From: Pezicula radicicola
Taxonomy: Eukaryota; Ascomycota; Leotiomycetes; Helotiales; Dermateaceae
DNA: 64,000 nucleotides
Direction of reading: 5' to 3'
NCBI GenBank assembly: GCA_003008705.1
Contig: PDUO01000003.1
Coordinates: forward strand, 1,682,793-1,746,792
Made by a program: the position numbers and the translations under genes. Within the stretch, counting starts at the first letter, position 1. Each line of letters begins with the position of its first letter. Under the pieces are notes generated by a model, which saw only the letters and a program-made list of their open reading frames with translations, searched no databases and was not told the origin of the DNA. Positions 46,675-59,024 of the stretch are shown one piece after another.

Positions 46675-47844
46675 GTTGAGTGCTTTTACCGGGTGATTGG
46701 TAATGATATATAAGGGGGAACTTGAAGTTACCTCCTTGTGATTCATCTACACAGACTAGAGTAACCACTTATAAGGCTTTAAATTAAGTAAATGACCGAC
46801 CCAATTAATATAGATTAAAAGAGAGAAATAGGTACCTACTACCCAGACGGAGAAAAGTAAAATTACATAGGTGGTTAAGTATAAACAATTATAATCTAGA
46901 GATCTACTCTTTAGAAAACTTCTTTCCAAATACTAGGAAAAACTATTTATCACTAAATAATTACTAAGATAGTAACAATACCTAACCTAAAATAACATCC
47001 ATACCCATATCCTTCTCCCCCCGGCGGAAAACCCCCATTATATTTCATTTATGTAAAACCCAACATCACCCAACACCACCCAAACAAGCCCCAAATAAAT
47101 CCCATATACCTACCTCTACTATCTCTCCTATCTCTCCTACCCCTTAAAATAAACAAAGCAACATACCAATTATAAATATACCTTACAATAAAACATCAAA
47201 CAATCTACCTACCTACCTACCTTAGATACCTAAGTAAACACCTATAGAACTATCTATCAAATCAAATCAAATCACATACCTATAACACAAACAAACAAAC
47301 AAACCCTTTATACCATTAATAATAACCCAACCCAACTCAACCCAACTCAATTAAACTAACCCCCTATTTATACACCTTGAACAAAATATTCCCCCCACTA
47401 TCACCTCACCTATCCCCCACCCCCATCCCCACCCCAAAACCCAAAACCCCCAAAACTCAAACGCCCAAACGCCCAAACGCCGAAAAAGCCCAAAACCCAA
47501 ACAACCCTAGAAAATAAATTTAATCCTCACAAACACAAGTACCAGCAACTAAGCTTACTACCCTGGTAAGTAGTACTTAAACAAAATTTAAAGTGAAGGT
47601 AGTAGGTATTTAACTTATCCTTATTTAAGGACCCTTAGGGAGATATAGATACATTAGAACGAAGACATATAATAATCTAATAAATAGATGAGCATATTAC
47701 TTATAGCGACGTATACACGTCATTCTTCTGGTCATGATATTCTATTACTTGAAGTAAAATAATTCCCGAAGAATATTCCATTTCACTATATATACATCAC
47801 CAAAAAATATATTAAGTATAAAATCGTCTCAGACGACTAGATCT
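46675..47844. other. Low-complexity, AT/C-rich intergenic region
   Basis: No gene. Contains TACC runs (about 47207-47223), AAAC runs, CCCAAACG-type repeats around 47455-47480 and AT-rich stretches on both sides. It separates convergent transporters. Confidence 0.5.
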
Positions 47845-49834
47845 TCAATTTAATCCAGCTCTACCCATAATATCAGCCCTAGCAATCCATTGCCGGAAAC
47901 TCTTGCCCTTTAGGTAGAGAACGATAGTTGATATGTAGAGAGCTACATTGATAGCAGCTGTAGTACGAAGTCAGCCACGTTTGGTGCTAATAACAGAATG
48001 GGATTCATAGTCTTGACATTGAATATTACGAATGATAGGGGAATGGGAAAGATACGAACCAATAGACATAAACACAGTTATCATACCATCCTTCACAATC
48101 CAATCATTAACAACCCACGTCCAGATCCACGCAATAAGACTCTTCAAACAACTGATAGTAACCATAAGTTCTACACTCAAAGCCTTATGACAGTCGAGAG
48201 AATATGCCATTGCCAACGTCGCGCCCATTTGAGCACCAGCAGATAGAATTCCGAATCCGATGATTGGGCCTGACCAGTGAGTTTTGGCGTTGTAGGTAAG
48301 AGCTGCAATAAGGGTTCCGAAAAATGTGAGGAAGATAGCAATCGCGCAGGCAGGGAGACGCATTTCGGGTTCTCGAATCCCGTGGTTTCGTTTCGTGAAC
48401 CAGGTTGCGATGGTGTCCGCGAGTGGGCCGCAGAGATACGTTCCGAACAAGGAACCAATGAAGGGAGAAAGGAATATAAGACCTTGGGCACCAGATTTGA
48501 AGTTGTAAGGTCTAACTGGGTTAACTGATTGTAATAAGTGGGGGAAAATGAACTTACGGTGGTGCAAATAGTTGGGCTACACTGACTCCGAGAATAACAT
48601 TCCACCCGAGTGCGAGACCGTATATCACACTGGACCAGAGGACAGTTGGGTATGTCATGAGAATGAAGGGCCGAAGAAAGGTTTTGAACAAATTTACGTT
48701 TGGGTCGCTTCCTGACCATGGCTTGAGACTGTGGATGTATGTCTTCTTTGTAGATGGAGTGCTAGAAGCTGTTGTTTGACGAGGCGTATATGAGACTGCC
48801 ATATCGGAGGTATCAAGTTTGGGGACTTCGTCCTGTTGGACTTCGCTTTTTACCGGCCCTTTTTTATCTGAAGACTTTACCTCACGTAAGATCTCTGGCC
48901 TGACGCCAGTGAATTTCGTTTCAGGCATAGCGAAAACCAAAGTGAACTGATTGAAGAAAACCGAGATAGCAACAATAAAGAATGCCCATCGCACACTCAA
49001 AGATTGAATGATGTAGGCAGATATCAAAGGGCCGATTTCGTTACCACCCAAAACGCCAAGACCGTAGATAGAGACTTTCTCACCACGCTCATGAAGGAAG
49101 AAGGTGTCTGTGACTGTACTTGGCACAATTGCTTCGATGGGAGCTTGCCAGAGACCAAGAAATGCTCTGCCAATAATAAAGGGTGTGTACGTCTTTTCGG
49201 CACAAATAGCAAGCCAAATACAAGCTATCCCCATTAACAAATTCGAGGTGAGATACACCGGTCGGCGGCCGAATTTGACAGCGAGAGGCCTACTAAAGTC
49301 AGTACTGGACCTTGCTTTGTGAATCGGAATTATCTTACATCCATAGAATATTACCAAGGCCTTGACATATTAAAGTAGCTCCGTTGGCGTGCGACATGGC
49401 TGTCAATGAGACATGGAAAAAAGCAGTCAGTTGTAGCATACCTATATTACATTTATTAGTACTTTACCTTGCCAAATTGTAGGCAAATACTTACCACCAG
49501 CCATCATGGGGCCTGTCATAGCACCGTTAAATGCATAATATACACCGTTCATCAGCACAGTCCACTTTTTTACAGTGGACCAAAGGAGAGGATCGTTAGG
49601 ATCCGTGAGAGAGGGTTGAGGCACAAGCAAGATATGACCATCGCCAGTCTTAGCATGCTGAAGTGAGTGAAGTCGCCTTTCTGTTGCCCCAGGTCCCTCT
49701 TCATCCATCATGATCTCCGTACCTGGAGCCGCGACAAATATACGGTCCATGAAGTCGATCTCTCCTCCAGACGGGCCATTGGAAGGAGTGGCACCGACAG
49801 GAGCCGAATTGTCCGCAGTATTTCCAGTGGCCAT
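47845..49834 (-). CDS. MFS transporter, DHA1 (drug:H+ antiporter-1) family
   Basis: Five exons, 49834-49495, 49441-49339, 49289-48558, 48511-48060 and 47957-47845, give 579 residues. A polar N-terminus of about 85 residues (with LTDPNDPLLWSTVKKW just before helix 1, typical of fungal DHA1) is followed by GGMLQLTAFFHVS, the QGLGNILWMPLAVKFGRRPVYL motif A, a long charged central loop (SDKKGPVKSEVQQDEVPKLD), QLFAPPPYNFKSGAQGLIFLSPFIG and a final helix YISTIVLYL. These proteins export drugs, toxins or metabolites, or move polyamines or nicotinamide-like compounds. Exon 2 was chosen so that helix 1 is complete; a simpler reading skipping it would lose the conserved segment. It lies 550 bp downstream of the C2H2 regulator on the same strand, so regulator and transporter could be linked. 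Confidence 0.88.
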
Positions 49835-50385
49835 TGAGCTGATATAAGGACACGGTTGGAGGTGATATGGGACCTTGGTCTCAATGCTTATTGCGATGGC
49901 AATAACTGAAGCGAGCACCTCGGGCTTCCGAAGAATTTAGTAAGTCTCAACTAAAGCAAGACTCAGTTATGGCAACAACGACCAAGTCCATTTCGTTAAT
50001 TTGGGAGCAGACATCGAGAGGACATGTTTATGCGCCCGCGAGAGGTGATAAGAGCAAACATCCTTGGAAGATCATGTCGTACTGTCGGCCCCAGTGGCCG
50101 CACAGTCGCCTCCACCATACATATCCCCACGAATCAATGTGGGTGGCTTCCCCACTTCCCGAATAACCGTGGATATCTCCGACTGTCTCAACTACAATGG
50201 AAAAGTTTAAATATATGCCGTCGCTGAAAGAGAATTCACAGAGGCTGTTCAATAATGCCGGCTAACCTTCTTTACTTTTGCACAAGCGTGAGAAGTACTT
50301 GTACATGCCATGGCTGCCTCCCTCCGCAAGAGCTCAAACCGCTTCGGGAAAGAAAGCATTGATAGCCCGAGTTAGAGCCAAGACC
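49835..50385. other. Spacer between DHA1 transporter and C2H2 regulator
   Basis: 550 bp; contains the transporter promoter and the regulator 3' UTR. No binding site recognised. Confidence 0.5.
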
Positions 50386-52951
50386 CTAGACTGCTCTATG
50401 TGATCCTTCATTAGCAATACCAATCCAGCGATGCAAGATGTCGTCCATCGCATGTGACACGCCCCATCGGAGAGACATTGAGCTCAGCGTAATTTGCAGC
50501 GAATTTAAGTCGTACATAAGGTTACGTTTTAGCGAGTCGCCCGTCATTCCCACGGCATTGAGAAAGGCATTCATGTCGCTGTTATATGTTGGAAAACTCT
50601 CATCTGGAGTTGCTGTATCAGGGATGTCGACCATCCATACATCTTCCCAGAGAACTGACTTAGGGACAACAATTGTAGGAAGGCCCGCTATGCACCTTGC
50701 GCTGTAGATAGTAGCAACAGCAAAGATCGCTGCTGGGAGATGTATTGCGTGAGATCGACCTAATGGCAGTCTTTCAACAAGATCTTGGATTGCCATAGCA
50801 TGCAGAAGAGCTCGTCGTCCATCAATAGATTCAGCCCAGGCGTTAAGGTTGAAATCACCCCGAGGGAGTCTGATATCCCTATGGAGCTTCTGTTGGATCC
50901 CGTAAAAGCTGCACATTCTTTGGCAAAGAGTGGTCGCAGGAGTTGCTAGATTAAGGCAGATTGCATGCCACCTGACAAGCAACTCCATGTTTTCAACAGA
51001 CTTTTGGTCTGAAAGACCCAATCGCTCTCTGTAAAGTCTCACCAGCGCCCATGCTATAGTCGATTTAGACGGGGTACCGACTGCAGGACCTTCGCCTTCT
51101 TGAGCATCCGAAACTAGTGACTGCATTCCTTCCTGTAGTTTGAAACTCGGAGTTAGTTTACTTGTTCTAGATATTATCGGGAGTAACTCAAAAAATATTC
51201 AGGAGCAATGAGGAATTGGACCCGAAAGGGGCAAATTTGCTCTAAAGAACTTGCTTACCAGAATGACTCGCACAGAAAAGTTCGAAAGAGGGTATTCCAG
51301 ATGAGCCGTTTGAGGAGAAAACAACGATACATAAAGTTCTCGAAAGGAAGAATGGCGCAGATTTTGTTTTCCCATCTCAAGTATCCAGTCGTTCGCTGTG
51401 GTTGCTGCAAACGCTGGTTCTGGAGTCGGCATGAATAGGGAGTTCGTGACATGACGAGCAGAAGGAGAGTGACCCGAGAACTGACTTATTTGTCCGTCGA
51501 GAATATAATGACCGAGTATAGCTCTGTTCTGGACCTCGCGCGCCGCCCATGATTTCCATGCTTCGTTTTTTGCAATCTCTGGAGCATCCAAACTCGGTAC
51601 ATCGGCCAAGTTATACTCTTCCACATTATACCACCCACACTGCCTCGCCCAGTAGAAACCGAGGCCATGAAAAACTTGACTCGTCATACGTAAACTCTCG
51701 TTCTTGGATAATAAAGCATATGTTTGCCCGGTAAGTGCAGTAAGGACCAGTTGTACCCCGTCGCATTGATCCCTAGGACCTTTTGTCGACATCAGTGCTT
51801 GCCACGAAGTAGCAACAGCTGTGTGCGCCAATCTCCATAATGCTTCACCCTTAGGTACGGCATCTTTAGCGCCGACGAATAGAGATCCAAGAGCAATAAT
51901 GTTCAATAAGAGCGGATGGCTAGATTCTCGAACCTGAAAGGTTGCTTTGTGTAATACCGGGAACGAGGGATGGAACCTCTGGAAGAAAACATTCATGCAA
52001 GTATCCAGGAAACTGGAAGTGATACCGGTCGATTCAATTTCAGCAGTCAGGCCGGAAGAGAGGTCCAAAATAAGCTTGCTCAATTGTTGCATAGCATGGT
52101 GCCCTGGCCCTGATCCACCTGATTGCTGAGCTGGGACCGGAGATATGACTGAATTGTCAAGATCTGGTTGAATGGCTGATGGTTGAAATTGCATCACAGG
52201 AAGAGGGACAGGCCAGTTATTGTTATTGTTGAAGTCAGATAGTAGGAATTCTAACATGTCACCAGAATGAGCCCATGGTTGCATAGGCTCGAGTGGTACC
52301 TGGGCTGCAGACATGTTGTGGGGATCGGGTGGGGAATGAGAAAATGAGCTGGACTGGGCAAAATTGACCGACTGCGATGGACCATATCCATCATTTGATT
52401 CAATTGTCGCTGGGTTTGCTGTTGACCATGAAGCTTCAGCAGGTTCTGGTCGTGGGTGGTGATCGTGGACCTTTTTATGCCTTGCCAAGACATCCTGCCG
52501 GCCGAAGCTTTTGGAGCATTTCGGGCATGAGAAGGGCTTTTGCTTCAAGTCTGATCGGATAAGTTGAAAGGCTGAAGAACCATTGGAGAATAAGACTTAC
52601 GACTCCTCGAATGCCGCTAAAGACAAATGGTCAGCAATTGAACATCATGTGCAATGAGTGGAGTGAAGAATATTTGCTCACAGCAAGATGCTCGGATTTG
52701 GTGAAGGCTCTATCACACGTTGTGCACCGGTATTTCTTGGGGATTGCCGAAGCAGAGTCTCTATGGTTGGTGGCAGAGACAGAGGGAGGACTGTCGGTCA
52801 CGCTGGGAGGAGACATCATAGGCCGTTTGGCTTTTTTTTTTTTGTCTTTGCGATATGGAGATGGTGGAGAAGTGGAGATAGGAGATTCCATATTTGGTGG
52901 AGGGAGGGAGGAGCCGAGGTTCTGCTGGCGGTTGGACCCAATCAAGGTCAT
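50386..52951 (-). CDS. C2H2 zinc-finger transcription factor with fungal-specific regulatory domain
   Basis: Four exons, 52951-52682, 52617-52602, 52550-51259 and 51132-50386, give 774 residues (754 if Met21 at 52891, MESPISTS, is used). Two C2H2 fingers: YRCTTCDRAFTKSEHLA-RHSRSH (Cys76, Cys79, His92, His96) and FSCPKCSKSFGRQDVLARH (Cys104, Cys107, His120, His124), joined by a LKQKP linker. The first finger is split by two introns around a 16-nt exon. A basic stretch KDKKKKAKR before the fingers is a nuclear signal. The middle and C-terminal parts (FFQRFHPSFPVLHKATF, LLLNIIALGSLF, GLGFYWARQ) match the fungal_trans regulatory domain (PF04082 type). Such factors often control neighbouring catabolic or detoxification genes; the DHA1 gene is next to it. 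Target genes are inference. Confidence 0.9.
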
Positions 52952-53354
52952 TACATAAGCACTACAGCCACAATCAACAGCCCCCAGATCAATCCATCTA
53001 CCGGTATGTATGTCTTTGCGCCTGCCATCACTATTACAATTGTACAGCTTCAGACGGTAAGTACGGGTCACAACAGGTAGGTAAGGTAGGAGATGTAGGA
53101 AGGTAGGTATCCTTTCCTCAAATATACACGAAATACCACACATCAGACACCATCACCCCCAACACGCCATTTTTTTACCCCTGAATCCCTGATTGCAGCC
53201 TGCAGCCATTATTCATTATTCTCACGAGTTGAATGGTTAATTCTATTGATTCCACTATTCCAGCACTCGCTTCTTTCTCTCTATTCATTCTCATCCTTCA
53301 ATCGGACATCGTACGACTGCTGTGTACTCTTCAGTATCCCCTCCAGTCATAGTC
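52952..53354. other. Divergent spacer, C2H2 regulator and 2EXR gene
   Basis: 400 bp between opposite starts; includes GGTAGG repeats near 53075-53110. No gene. Confidence 0.5.
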
Positions 53355-54431
53355 ATGACGCACCCGACCGAGGATACTAGCGGTGCACAACATACGCCAG
53401 CAGAACATCCGTCGAGCAATAATGATGAAGGTAAGGAGATGATCCGACTGTCAAAATTCTCTACCAAGATTCTCCTGCTGTTTTTGATGTGGCCTTTAAA
53501 TACTTTGAACCACTTTGGCTAACCCAATACTCTAGACAACAATACGTTAGTCATCAATCCGCCTTTTCGTCACTTTCTGTTTCTTCCCCCAGAAATAAGG
53601 TCTATGGTATGGGATAGTGCAACAATTGCAAATCTTGAGAACTTTCCATACATTCATACAATGGCTCCCGAACCTAGTGCTTCACCATATGCTCATATAG
53701 TGCCGACACCACATGCGAATAGGACAGCAAGATCCTATTCTCGCAATGTGAGGCTTGTGAATGCTGAGGCACGGCAGGAAATAGACAGGAGGGGTCACAG
53801 AGACGTAGTGTACGACGAGTGGCCATCTGTGATAGAGAGGATTGATACAGACCATCTGGGAAACATTCTTCGCATTCAGTATGATCCAAATGCAGAGCGC
53901 GCGCTGGTCAATCTAAGACACGACATTTTCTATCTCGGTGACAGACGTATGGACCCTTATGGTTTTCACGGACAGTTTTTCTACGTTAGACGTCTTGCAT
54001 TACCCTGGAGGACCTGGTTTGACAATGTCTCCAATCGGAGAGACTTTACAAAGTGGCTGCAAATATTTCCCTCGCTGCAAGAGTTGAGTTTGATTATCGA
54101 TCTTTGGAAAATCACGGACATCCATTTGGAGCCTCGCAGGTTGTCAACGATTATGAGATTTGAACCAATTGATCGAGACTCACCGTTTGCAAATCCAGCA
54201 AAGACGATTCTAAAATGGGCGAAGTGGGTACTAAAGGCCTTTGCTCTAGGAAGTCCTCAGGCTAGTATCCCAAACATAAAAGTCATGTGTCTTCCGTTCG
54301 AAAAGGGAGTCCAAAAGCCATCTGACAAGCATTTGGTAGATATGCTCGAAGCTGAATTAGACGATGCGGAGGAATATTGGCTGGAGGAGACAGATTTGTT
54401 CAAACCCTTACTGGTTCACGCTTCTCTGTAG
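53355..54431 (+). CDS. 2EXR-domain protein, third copy
   Basis: Two exons, 53355-53430 and 53536-54431, give 323 residues; the 105-bp intron has GTAAGG and CTCTAG ends and a GGCTAAC branch site. The 2EXR core is FRHFLFLPPEIRSMVWDSA (about residues 36-55), followed by RSYSRNVRLVNAEARQEIDRRG, a segment equivalent to the VNKxxRDE region of the two copies at 31-33 kb, and a long helical C-terminus. Divergence from the tandem pair is high, so this is an older family member rather than a recent duplicate. No secretion signal. Role unknown. Divergently oriented from the C2H2 regulator. Confidence 0.85.
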
Positions 54432-55260
54432 ATGTTGAAGTTCGGAGGATTGAGTGTTGAACGGAGGCCGAGCAAGGAAATAAAGCGACGTTGATATGGA
54501 TCATCTAGCGTAGCGAAGCACAGTAACAGGAATGACAGAAATTTCTCCAAGCCAGACTTGCTGACCTGCTTATCAATGGCCTCATTTCATAAAATGTCTT
54601 GCTAGTTAAGGCCATCCTTTAACTCAATTCTTACTCGACTTATAAGGCATGCTTTACTAATCTATTGGCCGGATACAATACTTATTTATTGAGTGTGGTA
54701 GGTATATCAGATGGTGATACTAGTATGCGTGATCCTGGTCTAGTTACAATGCAGCCGCACGATGGGTTGCCATTCGTACCATTTTTACACTCCTTGATAA
54801 AACAGCAAGCCAACTAATGCCACAGAACACGAGTAATATTTTACAACAGCTTGGCAAACAAATCTAGCGTCTCTTCACGTTATCACCTCATACTTTGTCT
54901 GATATCATCATAGTGGGGAAAGGCACCTTCCCCACAACTCCTCTACCACACTCCCCACCAGAAACTCAAATTCTCCCCACGCTTCGCCACTTAACTATGG
55001 TCTCAAAAAGCATCCACAATATCAAAACACGACATGCGATTGGAAGGGATATCATGCGGATAATGCGGTGTCAAGGTCTGCTGAGAGTTTATTTGTGGTG
55101 GTCGACATGCTTTTTGTTCTTCCCTCGTCCAAGCCATTCTCAAAGACATAAATTCTGAAATATACTGGATTTGAAGCACTACCAGAAGCTTATAAACGCC
55201 TTGGCTCAAGCATAAGCAAATATAAATTCTATTTTGAATAGCTAGCTATCCTTAATAAGC
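54432..55260. other. 830-bp spacer before the FAD monooxygenase
   Basis: No gene. A TATAAAT at 55221 lies 40 bp before the ATG. No recognised operator. Confidence 0.5.
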
Positions 55261-57296
55261 ATGGCACCACACTCCAATACCGACATATCCACAACGCCAC
55301 GAACCTCGACACAAGAGACCCTCGATATACCTGTCCTTATTGTAGGCGGTGGACCAGCTGGACTCCTTCAAGCACATCTCCTCTTTAAACTGGGTGTGAA
55401 ATCACTGGTCATTGAACGCTATCCAAAAAGACTGGCTGCACCAAAAGCACACGCGATCTCGCCACGAACTTTGGAGTTATGTAGACAGTTTGGTATTGAT
55501 GCTAATGAGATACGGAGATTGGGTACGAGGAGACAGGATGCTTTTTGGGTTAATTTCGTGACTAGTTTGACGGGTATTCATGTTGGGGATTTGCCGTATG
55601 AGAGGATGGATCCCGAGGTTTTGGAGGATACGCCTTTGGTGAGTGTGTTTCTTTTGCGGTTCTTTTTGCAGTTCTTGTTTGATTGATAAAGAGGGAATAG
55701 ATGAGATGCTAACTAGAGCATCAAGATGCTTCATAATATCCCACAGCCTACATTCGAAGAACTTGTAGCGAAGTACTTGGTTGAAGATGGAGTTGAAGTA
55801 AGGAAGAATCACTCCTTCGTCAGCTGTCAGCAGGTAAGCATGCAGTTTTCAAAGCAATCTCAAGATGAGGAACTGATCTCGGAGAAGTTTGAAGATTATG
55901 TCATTACGACTGTAGAAGATCGTGCAGCTAAGAAAGAATATCAAATCCGCTCAAGGCAAGTGATAGGCTGTGATGGGGCAAAGAGTAAAGTCAGAGAGTC
56001 ACTCGGCATAAGTTGTGAAGGAGACACCACACGTAAGTCCCTTGCAGCACACATAGTCAACTTACTGATCCATGCAATCTAGAGGAAATGATGATGACCA
56101 TCCACTTCAATGCCGATCTCCGACCAGTAGTAGGTTCCAATGTCGGTATGCTACACTGGATAATGGACCCCGAAGTATCCGGCTTCATAATCGGCTACGA
56201 CCTCTCCAACAACCAAGTACTAATCTGCAACTTCGACGCCACCAAACACCCAGTAGAAAGCTGGGATGAAGCGCTCTGTCGTAAAACCGTACTAGCAGCT
56301 ATCGACAAAGAAGTTCCTTTTGATATCCTTAGCAATAGACCCTGGATTTTTAGTCGGAAGGTAGCAAAGAGCTATAGTGTTGGAAATGTGTTTCTTGCAG
56401 GGGATGCAGCACATTCTTTCCCTCCTACCGGTGGTCTAGGCCTCAACACCGGGCTCGGAGATGTGCATAACCTAGCATACAAAATAGCACTTTCTCATCA
56501 CCACTCCCTCCCAACAGGTAACAACCTCCTTCAAACCTACCAATACGACCGAAAGCAAGTAGCCCTCATCAACGCCCAACAATCCGTCAAAAACGGAATT
56601 GAAATCTTCGGACTCCTCAAGAAACTAGGCATCGGAAATGCAAAAAGTATTGAGGAAGCAAAGACAAATCTCTACAAACGAGTTCAAGATCCGGAATGGA
56701 CTGATATCATTGCAAATGGTATTGAGGGTCAACGAGAACATTTCGATAATCATGGTTTACATATTGGGTTTGTTTATGGCGATGATAAGATTCCTGATCA
56801 TGCTTCACGTTATACGAGGAGATATGTTGTTGGTGCAAGATTACCACATGTTTGGCTTGTGGGGAAACCAGGTGTTGGAGTGGATGAAGCTTCTTTGCCG
56901 CCTATTGACTCAAGTTATGTTACTGAGTTCTCGGCTGAAGAAGTTGATGCTAGACAATGGTCGACATTGGATCTCTGCGCTTTTGATGCATTTACACTTA
57001 TCTGTGAAGAGCGTACTGCTGATAATTGGATATCAGTTTTAGACGAGGCACAGAATCATTGGCTACTTTTTGGGAAATTAAAGATCAATATTGCTGTTCT
57101 TGATAAAGATTTTGAGTTGGTGGATGGAAGACTTGCTGAGGAGTGGAAGATTGGTCTTAAGTTGATGAGTGGTGGGGCTGTTTTGGTTCGACCGGATCAA
57201 TATATTTTGGCGTTGCTTGGGAATCCGCTTTATGGAGATACGACTTTGCATAGGGATCAAATTATTGGTACGTTGAGGGGGCATTTGGGCGTTTAG
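55261..57296 (+). CDS. FAD-dependent monooxygenase, phenol 2-monooxygenase-like
   Basis: Three exons, 55261-55638, 55726-56032 and 56083-57296, give 632 residues. The FAD fold begins VLIVGGGPAGLLQAHLL (GxGxxG at 29-34) with an ERYPKRL acidic end of beta-2 and the PKAHAISPRTLELCRQFG region; the DG motif is IGCDGAKSKVRESLGI; the GD motif is FLAGDAAHSFPPTGGLGLNTGLGDVHNLAYKI (Asp near 336). A C-terminal thioredoxin-like domain (about 460-632) gives the length of phenol hydroxylases and PheA/TfdB-type enzymes. It hydroxylates a small aromatic with NADPH and O2 in the cytosol. Two in-phase acceptors start exon 2 (55717 or 55726). The neighbouring regulator and transporters fit aromatic use or detoxification, which is inference. 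Exons 1 and 3 go from C/A- to G/T-rich. Confidence 0.91.
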
Positions 57297-57779
57297 TGGT
57301 GCTACACTGGTGATACAAGTGGGTTTTGAGGAAATATGTAGTCAACGAGAGTTATACTACTGAGAGTAGGGTTCATTTTTAAATACAAATGACACTTTCT
57401 TCTAGTCAAGCTTAATAAACAGGCAACTTGTAACGTATTAAAATTCTTGCTTATAGTATGTAGGCAGTTTGTAAATTTGGGATCGACCTTTCATAAACTG
57501 TATGCACAATGAACTCCCTAAAGGGATTTTCTCTAATACCTTCCCGTGTACATATGGGCTTAGAAATGCAGAAGAACCTTTCCGAACCATGAAACCATTC
57601 TGCGCGGAGCTTTCGAGTAATGCTTAAGGCTGTATTAATTTAAATTGGTTCAAGAGCTTTATATATCCCGCAGTAAGCGAAGAGGTTGCTATAGAAAATA
57701 CATCACTCTGTTATACCATTAGAAATTCAACGACAAATCACACAGTTCAGGAAAAAACAAGCCCATGCTTCCACCTTTC
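57297..57779. other. AT-rich spacer
   Basis: About 480 bp, no ORF; holds the 3' UTR of the monooxygenase gene. Confidence 0.5.
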
Positions 57780-58720
57780 CTCTGAGCCCATGTATCTAAA
57801 ACTTCTAATAGCCTTCATATCGTCGCTTCTCCCCCATTACATTCACTTAAAGGACTCCTCTTCATCAACATCTTCCTCAACGGCCACGTACTATTTTTCA
57901 ACCTATCCCTCCCCAACTCCTCAACATCTAATTCCCATGCCTCCACAACTTCAAAACCAAGCTTACTCGCTCCCCCAGAAGACAGAATCATCGGACTAAC
58001 TTGTGCGAAGACATCAAGTCCTTCTCGGTCAGCTATCTCAATTCCCTAGTTTAGCGTATGGAGGCAGCTCCACGACGGTTTTGCGTTGGGCGGGTATAGA
58101 GCATAGACATATCTTTATAATCAACTTCATGTCGTCCTTCTCCGTCTCCTATATCTTCCTAATCTCCATCTGTTGAGATCATTAAGATTACTAAAACACA
58201 TTACAAGAAAACAATACACTCACAAGCACAAGGCATGCCCCTAATATACTTCTTCCTCATCTCCTGCAACCTATTATAAATCACCTGCTCAACAACTACA
58301 ATAACATCATTAATAATCCTATTGCTCGCCTTGCTTAAATCAAGGTTTTTAGGTTTCTAAGACACATCCCAAATTTCTTGTGGTCGTTTTTCTTTCCAGA
58401 TTTTCTAACATGCCCAGGCTATTATTTTATTACTATTTTAGTTTGGTGCTTTTATTTCCGTTAGTTTCCTCATTCCATGTCAGAGATTCTAGCCATCAAG
58501 TACCAAGAAGCAACAAAGCGTACGAATTTCATCGTCAATAACTTTCGCATAATACACATTTGGATCCTAAAAATTCTTCACAATACTCATATATTCATGT
58601 TCTATTGCCTTGGATGTCGCTCCGAACGGGTAGATAAAGGCCTCAAATGGGTCTTCGGGTGGAAGGCGGAGAAGAACACTTGAGTTAATATGGGTGTGTC
58701 GGAAGGGAGGGCAGTTTAGA
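57780..58720 (-). pseudogene. Decayed GNAT-family N-acetyltransferase
   Basis: On the minus strand, parts of a GNAT acetyltransferase follow one another in different frames: DPFEAFIYPFGATSKAIEHE, a TAG at 58569 immediately before DPNVYYAKVIDDEI, the helix RIINDVIVVVEQVIYNRLQ with EMRKKYIRGMPC, then a possible acetyl-CoA loop TRPTQNRRGAASI, and GIEIADREGLDVFAQVSPM followed by GFEVVEAWELDVEEL. These match the order of a fungal GNAT protein. At least two stops (TAG, and TAA soon after RRGAASI) and one or two frame changes break it. The TAG stands where Trp is usual (WxDP), again fitting TGG to TAG. No function can remain unless heavy splicing rescues it, which I did not find. N-terminus not identified. 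Confidence 0.7.
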
Positions 58721-59024
58721 GCTGAAGTGGCTTTTTTTTAAATCCTAGGGATAAAATGAGGGGAGTTGAGAGAGTATAGATCTCTAATAAGCTTTGTTCG
58801 GGGCGCGAAGGCAAAGATTGGAGATTGGTGGGTATATTCAAGGCAGTTCCATAGTAAAACTTCGATGGTCTGAGAAATGAGATTAAAAATATATTAGATT
58901 TCAAGAGAGTACGATTTCAGCTTTATCTCTGTTTTTGACAGTCGTTGAACAATTCAAGGTAGGTGGAATGTCGACATGGATTTCGGGCTGTCAGCCCTAG
59001 GGTATAACGAGCCTGCCGCCATTA

